This document shows, piece after piece, positions 16,561 to 24,617 of a DNA stretch of 59,232 nt (its first letter is position 1; each line of letters starts with the position of its first letter). This stretch comes from Tianweitania sp. UT-5YL-CI-8 (lineage in GTDB: Bacteria; Pseudomonadota; Alphaproteobacteria; Rhizobiales; Rhizobiaceae), in assembly GCF_030010215.1 (NCBI RefSeq), contig NZ_JASCRR010000020.1:1-59232 (forward strand), read 5' to 3'. The position numbers and the translations under genes are program-made. The notes below the pieces were generated by a model, which searched no databases, was not told where the DNA came from, and saw nothing but the letters and a program-made list of their open reading frames with translations.

Positions 16561-17874
16561 ATGGCTCAGGCAAGCACGATCGACGAGGTGGTCACCAACG
16601 GCCTCTGCTCCGGCTGCGGGGCATGCGAGAGTATTGCCGGCCGAGATAAGCTTCGCATGGGCCTGTCGCCGGAGGGTTTCATGCGGCCCAGGCTCGCGGG
16701 CCATCTCGACCGGGAGACAGAGGCACGAGCGTTGGCAGCCTGCACGGGGCGGGGGCTTCCGCCTCCGGTCTTTGGACCGGGGCCGGTGCAGCGCATGTTC
16801 GGCCGTATCCCGCGCATAACGCGTGGCCATGCGCGCGATCCGGACACGCGCTTCCGCGCGGCAACAGGCGGCGTGTTGACGGCACTGGCAACCTTTCTCG
16901 TCGAGAGCGGGCGCGTCGAGGGCGTGCTGCAAATCGGCGTTTCGCCGAAGGATCCTTTCCGCAACGAGCCGCGCCTCAATCGCACGCGGTCGGACATCCT
17001 CGCCTCCGCAGCCTCCCGCTATGGACCGGCGGCACCGTTGAAGGCCATCGGCGCTCTTCTTGACGAAGCCCTGCGCTTCGCGGTCGTCGGAAAGCCCTGC
17101 GACATCGCCGCCCTGCGCAAGATGGCCGCGACCGATCCGCGGATTGACCGACAGGTGCCCTATATGCTCGCGATGTTCTGTGGCGGCTGCCCGAACATCG
17201 ATTCGACCCACCGTATTGTCCGCAGCCTTGGAGAGGAGCCGGAGGATGTGGCCGAGTTCCGCTATCGCGGCCATGGATGGCCGGGGCCGACTTATGTGCG
17301 CACGCACAAGGGGGGCGAGCACCGACAGAGCTACGACCAGACGTGGTTCTCGGGGATGCACTACGAACTGATGTTCCGCTGCAAGATCTGTGTCGACGGG
17401 CTCGGCGAGCATGCGGACGTGGTCGCAGGCGACTGCTGGGTGATGGAGGACGGCAAACCCAGCCATCGGGAGGCCGGAGACGGCTGGAACATCAATCTCG
17501 GCCGCACTCTGCGTGGCTCGAAGCTTTTGGAAGACGCCAGCGCTGCCGGCTACCTTCACGAAGAGCCGTTTTCGGTCGCGGAGCTTGTGGCGATGCATCA
17601 GGATCACGCACTGAAGAAGCGCTCCGTCTTCTGGCGGCTCGTCGGACTTGCGCTCACGGGCCGGCCGCGCCCGGGCTATCCGGGCCATCGCGTCGTGCGG
17701 GCAGGCCTCTTGGAGGCCAGTCCACGCGAAGCCTGGGCAGCCTTTTCCGGCGTACTCGTTCGCCTGTTCGGCCGTCGGAACCGCGAAAGCGCTATTTCGG
17801 CGCCTTCGGATTACGACACCATCACTGCGAATGACCCAGACAAGATCACAGAGGAGGACATAACATGCCCGTAG
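16561..17874 (+). CDS. FrhB-like Fe-S flavoprotein (coenzyme F420 hydrogenase/dehydrogenase beta-subunit family)
   Basis: The 437-residue protein belongs to the FrhB/FdhB family. It has the N-terminal cysteine cluster NGLCSGCGACESIAGRD (about residues 14-30), a RAATGGVLTALATFLVE segment, FAVVGKPCDIAALRKM, FCGGCPN and CKICVDGLGEHADVVAGDCW. These are the Fe-S and FAD binding parts of the family. In methanogens such subunits transfer electrons to F420. In bacteria, relatives act as redox subunits on other substrates. Two starts are possible: GTG 16549 and ATG 16561, each with GGGAGG nearby. It overlaps the aminotransferase gene by 10 bases, so the two are coupled. Its electron partner and substrate are unknown; no F420 biosynthesis gene is in the window. 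Confidence 0.8.
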   Translation: MAQASTIDEVVTNGLCSGCGACESIAGRDKLRMGLSPEGFMRPRLAGHLDRETEARALAACTGRGLPPPVFGPGPVQRMFGRIPRITRGHARDPDTRFRAATGGVLTALATFLVESGRVEGVLQIGVSPKDPFRNEPRLNRTRSDILASAASRYGPAAPLKAIGALLDEALRFAVVGKPCDIAALRKMAATDPRIDRQVPYMLAMFCGGCPNIDSTHRIVRSLGEEPEDVAEFRYRGHGWPGPTYVRTHKGGEHRQSYDQTWFSGMHYELMFRCKICVDGLGEHADVVAGDCWVMEDGKPSHREAGDGWNINLGRTLRGSKLLEDASAAGYLHEEPFSVAELVAMHQDHALKKRSVFWRLVGLALTGRPRPGYPGHRVVRAGLLEASPREAWAAFSGVLVRLFGRRNRESAISAPSDYDTITANDPDKITEEDITCP

Positions 17875-19085
17875 ACCATCTTCGCGCCCAAGCCGCCCAT
17901 TCCGGCCCGCCGCTCTTTTTCCCCGACCCCGAAATTCCCGCGATCTACAATTTCGACCAAGGGCTTGCCGCGCCGGAGACCTATCCCGTCGCCGACCTGG
18001 CAAGGCTTGCGCGGAAGGTTCTGGACGAGGGCGGGCCGGAAGTCCTCGATTACTTCGATCCGAAAGTCGGCTATGAAGAACTGATCTTCGGCTATCGCGG
18101 CCTGCGCGGGCGGATCGCCGATCGCGTCGGCGCGAAGCAAGGCAAGGACTTCGGCGCCGATGGCGTCATCCTGACATCCGGCTCGGTCCAGGGCTTGGCG
18201 CTCGCCATGGCCGGTTATATCGATGCAGGCGATGTTGTGGTCGCCGAGGCCTCGTCCTTCCCCTATGCCCTTCGCTACGCCACCATGCAGGGGGGAGAAA
18301 TCCGCACGCTGGCGATCGACGACAACGGCATGGTGGTCGAAGATCTCGATGCGCTGATTGTCGCCGTCCGGTCCGAGGGAAAAAGGGTCAAGATGGTCTA
18401 CACCATCCCGACCTTCCAGACGCCAACGGGCACGGAAATGTCGGTGCCCCGCCGCAAGATGCTGATCGAGGCGGCGCGCAGACACGATTTCATCATAGTC
18501 GAGGATGCCGTCTATTCGGATCTTCGCTTCTCGGGCGAGCCGCTTCCTTCGCTGCTCAGTCTCGACGACGACGGCCGCGTCATTCAATGCGGCTCATTTT
18601 CGAAGATGGTGGCGCCGGCACTGCGCATGGGCTGGCTGGTCGGCGCTCCCAAGGCCATCGAGCCGCTGGCGATCATGCGCCAGGATCTCGGTGTCGCGCA
18701 ATGGATCGCCAGGCTCATGGCGGCCTTCATGGACGAGGGGCTGCTGGAGCCGCACCTGGAGCGCGCCTGCGACCTCTATGGCCGCAAAGCCGCGCTGGCG
18801 GCGCAGACGCTCAAGGATCATTGCGGGGATTTCGTCAAATTCCGCATGCCCCAGGGATCCTTCTATATCTGGGTCGAGATCGACGACCGCGTCGATTGGG
18901 ACGCCGCCTCGGCGCGGGCCGCGCGGGAAGGAATCTTCTTTCGCCCCGGAGAACGCTTCACCGGGGTCCCAGACAACCGAAAGTTTCTGCGCCTTTCCTA
19001 CGGTCACGTCAAAGAGGAGGTCATCGCCGACGGGATCAAGAGGCTCGGTTCCATTCTTCGCGACTGCGTGCGGAGGGCTGCATGA
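17865..19085 (+). CDS. PLP-dependent aminotransferase, class I/II (2-aminoadipate aminotransferase-like)
   Basis: The 406-residue protein is a fold-type I aminotransferase. YEELIFGYRGLRGRIADRVG and LTSGSVQGLALAMAGYIDAGDVV match the MocR/LysN-like branch. YTIPTFQTPTGTEMS carries the conserved asparagine-equivalent region, DAVYSDLRF the aspartate that holds the PLP ring nitrogen, and CGSFSKMVAPALRMGW the Schiff-base lysine. It lacks a DNA-binding domain, so it is the enzyme and not a MocR regulator. The start overlaps the FrhB-like gene, and its stop overlaps the lactonase gene by 4 bases (ATGA), placing four genes (16561-20340) in one tightly coupled operon. Confidence 0.88.
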   Translation: MPVDHLRAQAAHSGPPLFFPDPEIPAIYNFDQGLAAPETYPVADLARLARKVLDEGGPEVLDYFDPKVGYEELIFGYRGLRGRIADRVGAKQGKDFGADGVILTSGSVQGLALAMAGYIDAGDVVVAEASSFPYALRYATMQGGEIRTLAIDDNGMVVEDLDALIVAVRSEGKRVKMVYTIPTFQTPTGTEMSVPRRKMLIEAARRHDFIIVEDAVYSDLRFSGEPLPSLLSLDDDGRVIQCGSFSKMVAPALRMGWLVGAPKAIEPLAIMRQDLGVAQWIARLMAAFMDEGLLEPHLERACDLYGRKAALAAQTLKDHCGDFVKFRMPQGSFYIWVEIDDRVDWDAASARAAREGIFFRPGERFTGVPDNRKFLRLSYGHVKEEVIADGIKRLGSILRDCVRRAA

Positions 19086-19936
19086 TCGCGAGCCGCACGA
19101 TCGCCTCCGGATTCGCCTATCCGGAAGGCCCCCGTTGGCACGAGGGCAAACTGTGGTTCGCCGACCAGCACGATGAGACGGTCCACATTCTCTCGCCCGA
19201 TGGCGGTCGGGTTGGTGCATTTCATGTCGAGGGCGGTCCCTCCGGCCTTGGTTGGCTTGCCGGCGGCGACCTCTTGGTCGTCTGTATGGAAGGCCGGAAG
19301 GTCTTGCGTCGAGATGCTGAGGGCGTGCTCTCGGTGCATGCCCACCTCAAGCGGTTCCACCGCTATCTGACGAACGAAATGGTGGTGGACCGCCAGGGCC
19401 GTGCCTATGTGGGCAATATTGGGTTCGATTTCGAAGCGGGCGAACAGGTCAAGCCGACCGTGCTGGTGATGGTCGAGGCGGACGGCGCCGCGCGGGTCGT
19501 GGCGGACGATCTCCTTTGCCCGAACGGCACGGTGATTACGCCGGACGGCCGCACCCTGATCATTGCGGAATCGCTCGCAAACCGGCTGACCGCCTTCACG
19601 GTCGCAGAAGATGGGAGCCTGTCGGATCGCCGGGTCTTCGCGGATATTCCCGGCCATGTCCCGGACGGCATCTGCCTCGATGCCGAGAGCTGCGTATGGG
19701 CGGCGTCGCCCTTCACCAATTCCTGCATTCGCGTAGGTGAGGGCGGTCGGATCATCGAGACAGTCACGGTCGACGGCGCGGGGGCCTTCGCCTGCATGCT
19801 CGGCGGGGAAGACGGCCGCACTCTCTATATTTGCGCCGCCGCGCCCAGCATGAGGCCGGACACGGTGAAAGAGCGGGGCGGACGGATCGACGTTGCGCGC
19901 GTTGCGGTTCCTGCAGCCGCGATGGCCCGCCCGTGA
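19082..19936 (+). CDS. SMP-30/gluconolactonase-family lactonase
   Basis: A 284-residue six-bladed beta-propeller of the SMP-30/LRE family. Family marks are SGFAYPEGPRWHEGKLWFAD (metal-binding glutamate in PEG), LTNEMVVDRQGRAYVGNIGFD, LCPNGTVITPDGRTLIIAES and VPDGICLDAESCVWAAS (metal-binding Asp). The family hydrolyses sugar lactones and other lactones with Ca or Zn. It is translationally coupled to the aminotransferase upstream and to the RidA gene downstream (GTGA overlap). Its lactone substrate is unknown. A second SMP-30 gene lies at 42033. Confidence 0.87.
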   Translation: MIASRTIASGFAYPEGPRWHEGKLWFADQHDETVHILSPDGGRVGAFHVEGGPSGLGWLAGGDLLVVCMEGRKVLRRDAEGVLSVHAHLKRFHRYLTNEMVVDRQGRAYVGNIGFDFEAGEQVKPTVLVMVEADGAARVVADDLLCPNGTVITPDGRTLIIAESLANRLTAFTVAEDGSLSDRRVFADIPGHVPDGICLDAESCVWAASPFTNSCIRVGEGGRIIETVTVDGAGAFACMLGGEDGRTLYICAAAPSMRPDTVKERGGRIDVARVAVPAAAMARP

Positions 19937-20340
19937 GTACCGGCGTGAAGCGGGATGATCGGCAATGCCTCGATCCGCCTGGCATGCGTTTTGCCGGCAT
20001 GAGCCAAGGCCTTGCCTGCGGCGACCTGATTCACGTCTCGGGTCAGGTCGCGCTTAAGAATGGCCGGATAACCGGCATCGGCGACCCGGAAGTGCAGGCG
20101 CGGCAGTGCTTCGCCAATATCGCGGCGGTGCTGGCGCTGGCGGATGCCTCAGTGGACGATGTGGTGGCGCTGCGATGCTATCTCGTCCACCGGGATCACT
20201 ATCCTGCCTATGCGGCCGTGAAGAACGAGATTTTCACCACGTACCCGCCCTGCGGCACAGCCGTGATCGTCCAGGGCCTGCTGCTGCCCGATCTGCTTCT
20301 GGAGGTCGAGGCCGTGGCGCAGCGTCGGCAAACAGCCTAG
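19933..20340 (+). CDS. RidA-family (YjgF/YER057c/UK114) protein
   Basis: The 135-residue protein has the RidA fold marks: FAGMSQGLACGDLIHVSGQVALKNG, GDPEVQARQCFANIAAVL and the ligand-site end of the family, with VVALRCYLV and PCGTAVIVQGLLLPDLLLEVEAVA. The usual arginine of active imine deaminases (C-R-R-x... near residue 105) is not clear here. The start is GTG 19933 in a GTGA overlap with the lactonase stop. RidA proteins hydrolyse reactive enamine/imine intermediates, which fits coupling with an aminotransferase. It ends 9 bases before the convergent fpr gene. Confidence 0.82.
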   Translation: MSTGVKRDDRQCLDPPGMRFAGMSQGLACGDLIHVSGQVALKNGRITGIGDPEVQARQCFANIAAVLALADASVDDVVALRCYLVHRDHYPAYAAVKNEIFTTYPPCGTAVIVQGLLLPDLLLEVEAVAQRRQTA

Positions 20341-20349
20341 GCTTTCGCG

Positions 20350-21123
20350 CTATCGCTCGACGAATGCCTTTTCGACGACAAACTGCCCTGCCTCGCTCTG
20401 GCTGCCTTCTTCCATGCCGATGATTTCGAGAAAGGCACGAAGGCTCGCCAGGAAGGCAGGGCTTCCGCACAGCATGACGCGGTCACGCCGTGGATCGATC
20501 TGGGGAATGCCGATATCTGCGGCAAGCTTGCCGGATTCCAGGAGCTCAGGAATGCGCCCCCTGTTACGGAACGGCTCACGTGTCACCGTCGGATAGTAGA
20601 GCAGTTGCCGCGAGATGTGCTCGCCGAAGAACTCGTCCTGGGGAAATTCCGTCAGGATGCGGTCGGCATAAGCCAACTCCCCCGCCTTTCGACAGCCGTG
20701 AACGAGGATCACCTTCTCGAACTTCTCGTAGCTCTCATGGTCGCGGACAATGCTCATGAAAGGTGCAAGGCCGGTTCCGGTACCCAGAAGGTAGAGGTTG
20801 CGTCCCGGTGTCAGATTGTCGAGCAGGAGTGTCCCGGTCGCCTTCCGCCCGACGATGATATTATCGCCAACCGCCAGATGTTGCAGGCGGGAGGTGAGGG
20901 GACCGTCCTTCACCTTGATCGATAGAAATTCGAGCTTGTCCTCAAAATTCGGGCTGACAAGGCTATAGGCACGCAGGAGAGGCCGGCCTTCCACTTCGAG
21001 CCCTATCATCGCGAACTGACCGTTCTGGAAGCGGAAGCCGGGATCGCGCGTGGTGGTGAAGCTGAACAGCGTGTCCGTCCAATGGTGAACCGAGAGCACG
21101 GTTTCGCGATTAAGATTGCTCAT
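20350..21123 (-). CDS. fpr: Ferredoxin-NADP reductase
   Basis: The 257-residue protein matches bacterial Fpr, which moves electrons between ferredoxin/flavodoxin and NADP(H). The FAD-binding motif is RAYSLVSPN (RxYS), then LTSRLQHLAVGD, the NADP pyrophosphate motif LLGTGTGLAPFMSIVRD and CGSPAFLASLRAFLE. The C-terminal residue after EKAFVE is arginine, where plant-type enzymes have an aromatic. It is the last gene of the minus-strand operon that begins with the 2-oxoacid:ferredoxin oxidoreductase, separated from livF by 40 bases. It probably recycles the ferredoxin that accepts electrons from that enzyme. Confidence 0.93.
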   Translation of the reverse strand: MSNLNRETVLSVHHWTDTLFSFTTTRDPGFRFQNGQFAMIGLEVEGRPLLRAYSLVSPNFEDKLEFLSIKVKDGPLTSRLQHLAVGDNIIVGRKATGTLLLDNLTPGRNLYLLGTGTGLAPFMSIVRDHESYEKFEKVILVHGCRKAGELAYADRILTEFPQDEFFGEHISRQLLYYPTVTREPFRNRGRIPELLESGKLAADIGIPQIDPRRDRVMLCGSPAFLASLRAFLEIIGMEEGSQSEAGQFVVEKAFVER

Positions 21124-21163
21124 TGATCACTATCCTGGGAGATAAGAGAGGCGGTTTCCCCGC

Positions 21164-21868
21164 CTAGACGGCGAGATGCCGCTGCTTGATTTCAGGCTGC
21201 GCGTCGAATTCGGCCCAACTGCCCGAAAAGGCGATGCGGCCGGCATCCATCACATAGACCCTGTCCGTCGTCTTCTTGGCGAACCAGATGTTTTGTTCGC
21301 AAAGAAGAAGCGCCATATCCTCCCGCTCGGCGACTGCACGAACATCGTCGGCCAATTTCTCGACGATCGCCGGCGCCAGTCCTTCGGTTGGCTCGTCGAG
21401 GAGAAGCGCGCGCGGCCGGCAGGCAATGGCCCTAGCGATCGCCACCATCTGCTGCTGCCCGCCGCTGATCTGGCCTCCGCGACGCTCCAGAATGGGTCCG
21501 ATCATCGGAAATCGCGCGACCATTTCGGAAATATCGAGCGGGGTGCGGCCCGTGACGGTGGCCGAGGACGACATGAGGATGTTTTCGACCACCGTCAGGT
21601 GTTGGTAGATCCGCCGGTCTTCTGGCACGAGCTGTATGCCGAGCCTTGCGCGCTTGTAGGCCGGCAGCCTGGAGATCGAGGCGCCTTCCCAGCGGATGTC
21701 GCCCTCGGTTCGGGGTCCGGCATTCATGATCGACTTCAGCAGCGTCGACTTTCCGGCGCCGTTTCGGCCGATGACGGCCACCCGGGCACGGGTCGGTATG
21801 TTGATGTCGATATCGTGGAGGACATGGCTGCCTCCATAGAAGGCGTTGATATTCCGCACGTCAATCAT
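21164..21868 (-). CDS. ABC transporter ATPase, LivF type
   Basis: A 234-residue ATPase with Walker A GRNGAGKST, the LivF motif VPEDRRIYQHLTVVENI, signature ISGGQQQMVAIARA and Walker B LLLDEPTEGLAP. LivF-type ATPases pair with LivG in hydrophobic amino acid, urea or carboxylate importers. ATG 21868 is the standard family start; it overlaps the livG 3' end by 8 bases. It belongs to the importer 21164-25859, embedded in the oxidoreductase operon. It is closely similar to the LivF at 40415. Confidence 0.92.
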   Translation of the reverse strand: MIDVRNINAFYGGSHVLHDIDINIPTRARVAVIGRNGAGKSTLLKSIMNAGPRTEGDIRWEGASISRLPAYKRARLGIQLVPEDRRIYQHLTVVENILMSSSATVTGRTPLDISEMVARFPMIGPILERRGGQISGGQQQMVAIARAIACRPRALLLDEPTEGLAPAIVEKLADDVRAVAEREDMALLLCEQNIWFAKKTTDRVYVMDAGRIAFSGSWAEFDAQPEIKQRHLAV

Positions 21869-22628
21869 GCTGCGACTCCTTGCCGAGATAGACGTCGCGC
21901 ACCACCTGGCTCGACCGGATCTCATCAATGCTCCCGATGGCCAGCCGCGCCCCCTGGTTCATGACCATGATGCGGTCCGCGAGGCCGAAGATTACGCTCA
22001 TGTCGTGTTCGGTCATGACGATGGTCAACCGGCTCTCGTCACGAAGGCGGCGAATGAGATCTACGACGCCGATCCGGTCACTGGGCGACATCCCGGCGGT
22101 CGGCTCGTCCAGCATGAGGATGCGGGGCCGGCCTGCGAGCGTTATGGCCAGTTCGAGACGCTTCTTGTCCCCATGGGACAAGATCGAGGCTTCCGTATTG
22201 CGCTTGAGCTCGAGGTCGAGATTGGCGAGCAGTTGGCGGGCTTCATCCACCACGCTGCGCGACGAGACCACGGCATACCAGGCATCGTCGCTGTCGCCCG
22301 TATTCTTGCGGCGCGCCTCGATGGCGATGATGACGTTTTCGATCACCGTCAGCTCCAGGAAGACGCGCGCCACCTGGAATGTCCGGCCCATGCCGGCCCT
22401 GGCGCGGCGATAGGCGGGATCATGGGTTACGTCCTTGCCGTCGAATTCGACGCGGCCGCCATTGCTGGGCACCTCGCCTGTCATGACCTTGAAAAGGGTG
22501 GTCTTGCCGGCGCCGTTCGGCCCGATGATGGCGAAGGTTTCGCCTTCGCCGATTTCAGCGTCGATGCCGCGCAGCACCTTCAGCGCGCCATAGCTTTTCT
22601 CAAGGTTGGTGAGCTTTATGATCGACAT
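21861..22628 (-). CDS. ABC transporter ATPase, LivG type
   Basis: The 255-residue ATPase has Walker A GPNGAGKTT, GMGRTFQVARVFLELTVIEN, a variant signature LSHGDKKRLELA and Walker B LMLDEPTAGMSP, with the switch histidine in TEHD. The C-terminal tail VRDVYLGKE is typical of LivG. The frame is open upstream, but ATG 22628 is the family start and leaves 4 bases to the livM stop. It works with LivF (21164) and the two permeases upstream. Confidence 0.92.
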   Translation of the reverse strand: MSIIKLTNLEKSYGALKVLRGIDAEIGEGETFAIIGPNGAGKTTLFKVMTGEVPSNGGRVEFDGKDVTHDPAYRRARAGMGRTFQVARVFLELTVIENVIIAIEARRKNTGDSDDAWYAVVSSRSVVDEARQLLANLDLELKRNTEASILSHGDKKRLELAITLAGRPRILMLDEPTAGMSPSDRIGVVDLIRRLRDESRLTIVMTEHDMSVIFGLADRIMVMNQGARLAIGSIDEIRSSQVVRDVYLGKESQHD

Positions 22629-22632
22629 GGCG

Positions 22633-23661
22633 TCAGACCCGCTGCGTAAGGGGTTTGCCGAGGCGACCGGCATCGCTGACCTCCACTTTGCGGGCTGGCG
22701 CCGGTTCGCCCTGTTCAAGCGAAGCAAAGAGCTTGCGGAAGGCGCCGGAAATCCCGGTGGGGAAAATGAGGACGACCGCGAGCAGGATGACGCCGGTGAT
22801 GATCTCCTGAAGGCCGACCAGCGTGCGCGTGCCGTATTCGATGGCCGAGAACAAGAAGCCGCCAATCAACGGCCCCCAGAAAGAGGACGCGCCGCCGAGC
22901 AGGGTGAAGAGGATCGGCTGGGTGGACCGGAGCATGTTGCCGAGGTCGGGCGTCACGATCTGGGCAAGGGGCGCGTAGAGGGCGCCGGCGCCGGCTACGA
23001 ACACCCCGGAGAGGGTGAAGGCGGCCAGTTTGTAGCCGTAGGTATTCACACCCATGAAGGCGGCGCGCTCGGGATCGAGCCGGATGGCGCGCAGCGTCCT
23101 CCCGAAGCGCCCGTGGGCGATCCACCAGATCGCAGCGATGAGGAGGCCGCAGGCGAGGCAGAGGAAGACGTGGTAGCGGGCGCCGCTGGACAGGTCGATC
23201 AATCCGAGGCCGTAGGAGAAATGCGGTCGGACGATGTTGGGAAGCCCGTCCTCCGCGCCGATCCAGTGCCAGCGCATCAGGATCTGGCGCAGCACTTCGG
23301 CCATGGCGAGGGTTAGGATAGCAAGATAGATGCCGCTGGAGCGACGTAGCGCCACCGCTCCCACGAGAAAAGCGACGATCCCGCCCGTCACCATGGCGAG
23401 GACGATTAGAAGCAGGAAGCTCTGCTCGTAGCCGGCCCTCAGGCTGATCGCCATCACATAGGCGCCTAGCGAAAAGAGCCCGCCACTGCCGAAGCTCGCT
23501 AGTCCCGCATAGCCGAACAGCAGGTTCCACGCGACCGCGAAGACGCCCATCACCAGGGTGACGCCTGCCAGATGCACCAGCCCGGGATTGACCAGGAGGG
23601 GTAGCAAAAGAAGCAACACGCCCGAAAGTGCGACCAGGCAATAGGTGATGTAACGGCTCAT
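22633..23661 (-). CDS. Branched-chain amino acid-type ABC permease, LivM type
   Basis: A 342-residue permease with about ten hydrophobic segments. The LivM signature LFGYAGLASFGSGGLFSLGAYVMA is near residues 48-70, the coupling loop is GRFGRTLRAIRLDPERAAFMGVN, and ILFTLLGGASSFWGPLIGG lies near 265. It overlaps the livH gene by 4 bases. It is the second membrane subunit of the importer and is linked by operon position to the acyl-CoA synthetase and 2-oxoacid oxidoreductase, so a carboxylic acid substrate is likelier than a branched-chain amino acid. Confidence 0.9.
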   Translation of the reverse strand: MSRYITYCLVALSGVLLLLLPLLVNPGLVHLAGVTLVMGVFAVAWNLLFGYAGLASFGSGGLFSLGAYVMAISLRAGYEQSFLLLIVLAMVTGGIVAFLVGAVALRRSSGIYLAILTLAMAEVLRQILMRWHWIGAEDGLPNIVRPHFSYGLGLIDLSSGARYHVFLCLACGLLIAAIWWIAHGRFGRTLRAIRLDPERAAFMGVNTYGYKLAAFTLSGVFVAGAGALYAPLAQIVTPDLGNMLRSTQPILFTLLGGASSFWGPLIGGFLFSAIEYGTRTLVGLQEIITGVILLAVVLIFPTGISGAFRKLFASLEQGEPAPARKVEVSDAGRLGKPLTQRV

Positions 23662-24524
23662 AGACGTCCCTCCCCGAGAAAACCGTTAGGATTGAGCAGC
23701 AGGAAGGCGATCATGCCGACATAGATAGCGACGCCCGGGAATTGCGGCATCACGATCATGTTGAGGCCATCGATCAGCCCGAGGACCAGAGCTGCGATGA
23801 AGGCACCCCTGACGCTGCCGAGACCGCCCATGACGATGGTCACGAAGGCGAGCAGCAGGAAGCTGTCGCCCAGCACCGGCGTCAGCGTCTGGTTCGGCAG
23901 CAAAAGGCCACCGGCAAGGCCAGCAAGGGCGAAACTGCCGCCGATGGCGAGCATGATCCAGGCGGATGTGTTCAATCCCATCAGCTCGGCCATCCAGCCG
24001 TCGCGGGCGACGGCGGTCAGCATCTTGCCGGACCATGACCGTTGCAGGAGAAGATCGAGAAGGATGAACACCAGGACGCCGGAGGCGATCACGAACAGCG
24101 AGAATGAGGGGACGAAAACCGTACCCAGCAGCACGCCGCCGCTGAGGGCGGGTGGAGGATCGACCGAGAAGAAGTCGAGCCCCCAGATGAGCTTGACGCT
24201 GCCGACGCAGATCAGCATCACCGCGAAGGTGGCGATCAGCATGTAGTGCTCGTCTGCGTTCATGACGCGCCGGAGAACAAGCCGCTGGACCGCAAGGCCG
24301 AGAATCCCGACGAGGACGGCGGCCGCCAGGGCGGCGGCAACGAGCATCAGCACCGATCCGGCCGCCTGGCCGACCATGGTGCTGGTGAGATAGGCGCCGA
24401 TCATGAAGAAGGCCCCGTGCGCGAAATTTAGGATCCGCATGATCCCGTAGATCAGCGTCAGGCCTGCGGCGACAAGAAATACCGCCATAGCCATGGTCAG
24501 ACTATTGATCAGGATGAACAGCAT
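23658..24524 (-). CDS. Branched-chain amino acid-type ABC permease, LivH type
   Basis: A 288-residue permease starting MLFILINSLTMAMAVFLVAAGL, with the LivH marks LIYGIMRILNFAHGAFFMIGAYL (residues about 23-45), TAVARDGWMAELMGLNTS (coupling loop) and VMGGLGSVRGAFIAALVLGLIDG. ATG 24524 has GGAGA 6 bases upstream; the longer frame to 24554 lacks this. It lies 93 bases downstream of the binding-protein gene in the same operon. Confidence 0.9.
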   Translation of the reverse strand: MLFILINSLTMAMAVFLVAAGLTLIYGIMRILNFAHGAFFMIGAYLTSTMVGQAAGSVLMLVAAALAAAVLVGILGLAVQRLVLRRVMNADEHYMLIATFAVMLICVGSVKLIWGLDFFSVDPPPALSGGVLLGTVFVPSFSLFVIASGVLVFILLDLLLQRSWSGKMLTAVARDGWMAELMGLNTSAWIMLAIGGSFALAGLAGGLLLPNQTLTPVLGDSFLLLAFVTIVMGGLGSVRGAFIAALVLGLIDGLNMIVMPQFPGVAIYVGMIAFLLLNPNGFLGEGRL

Positions 24525-24617
24525 TTCAGTCTCCGTTTGGAGGGGCGCCGGCACGGCGTTTCAGCGCCCGGTGGACGCCTCCCGCCGGGTCGATCGATTT
24601 TCTGCCGGGCAATGCCG

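Noticed and set aside
16459-18003. 514-codon open frame antisense to the FrhB-like gene
   Set aside because: The composition is rich in Arg/His/Ala without motifs. The sense frame carries the conserved cysteine clusters.
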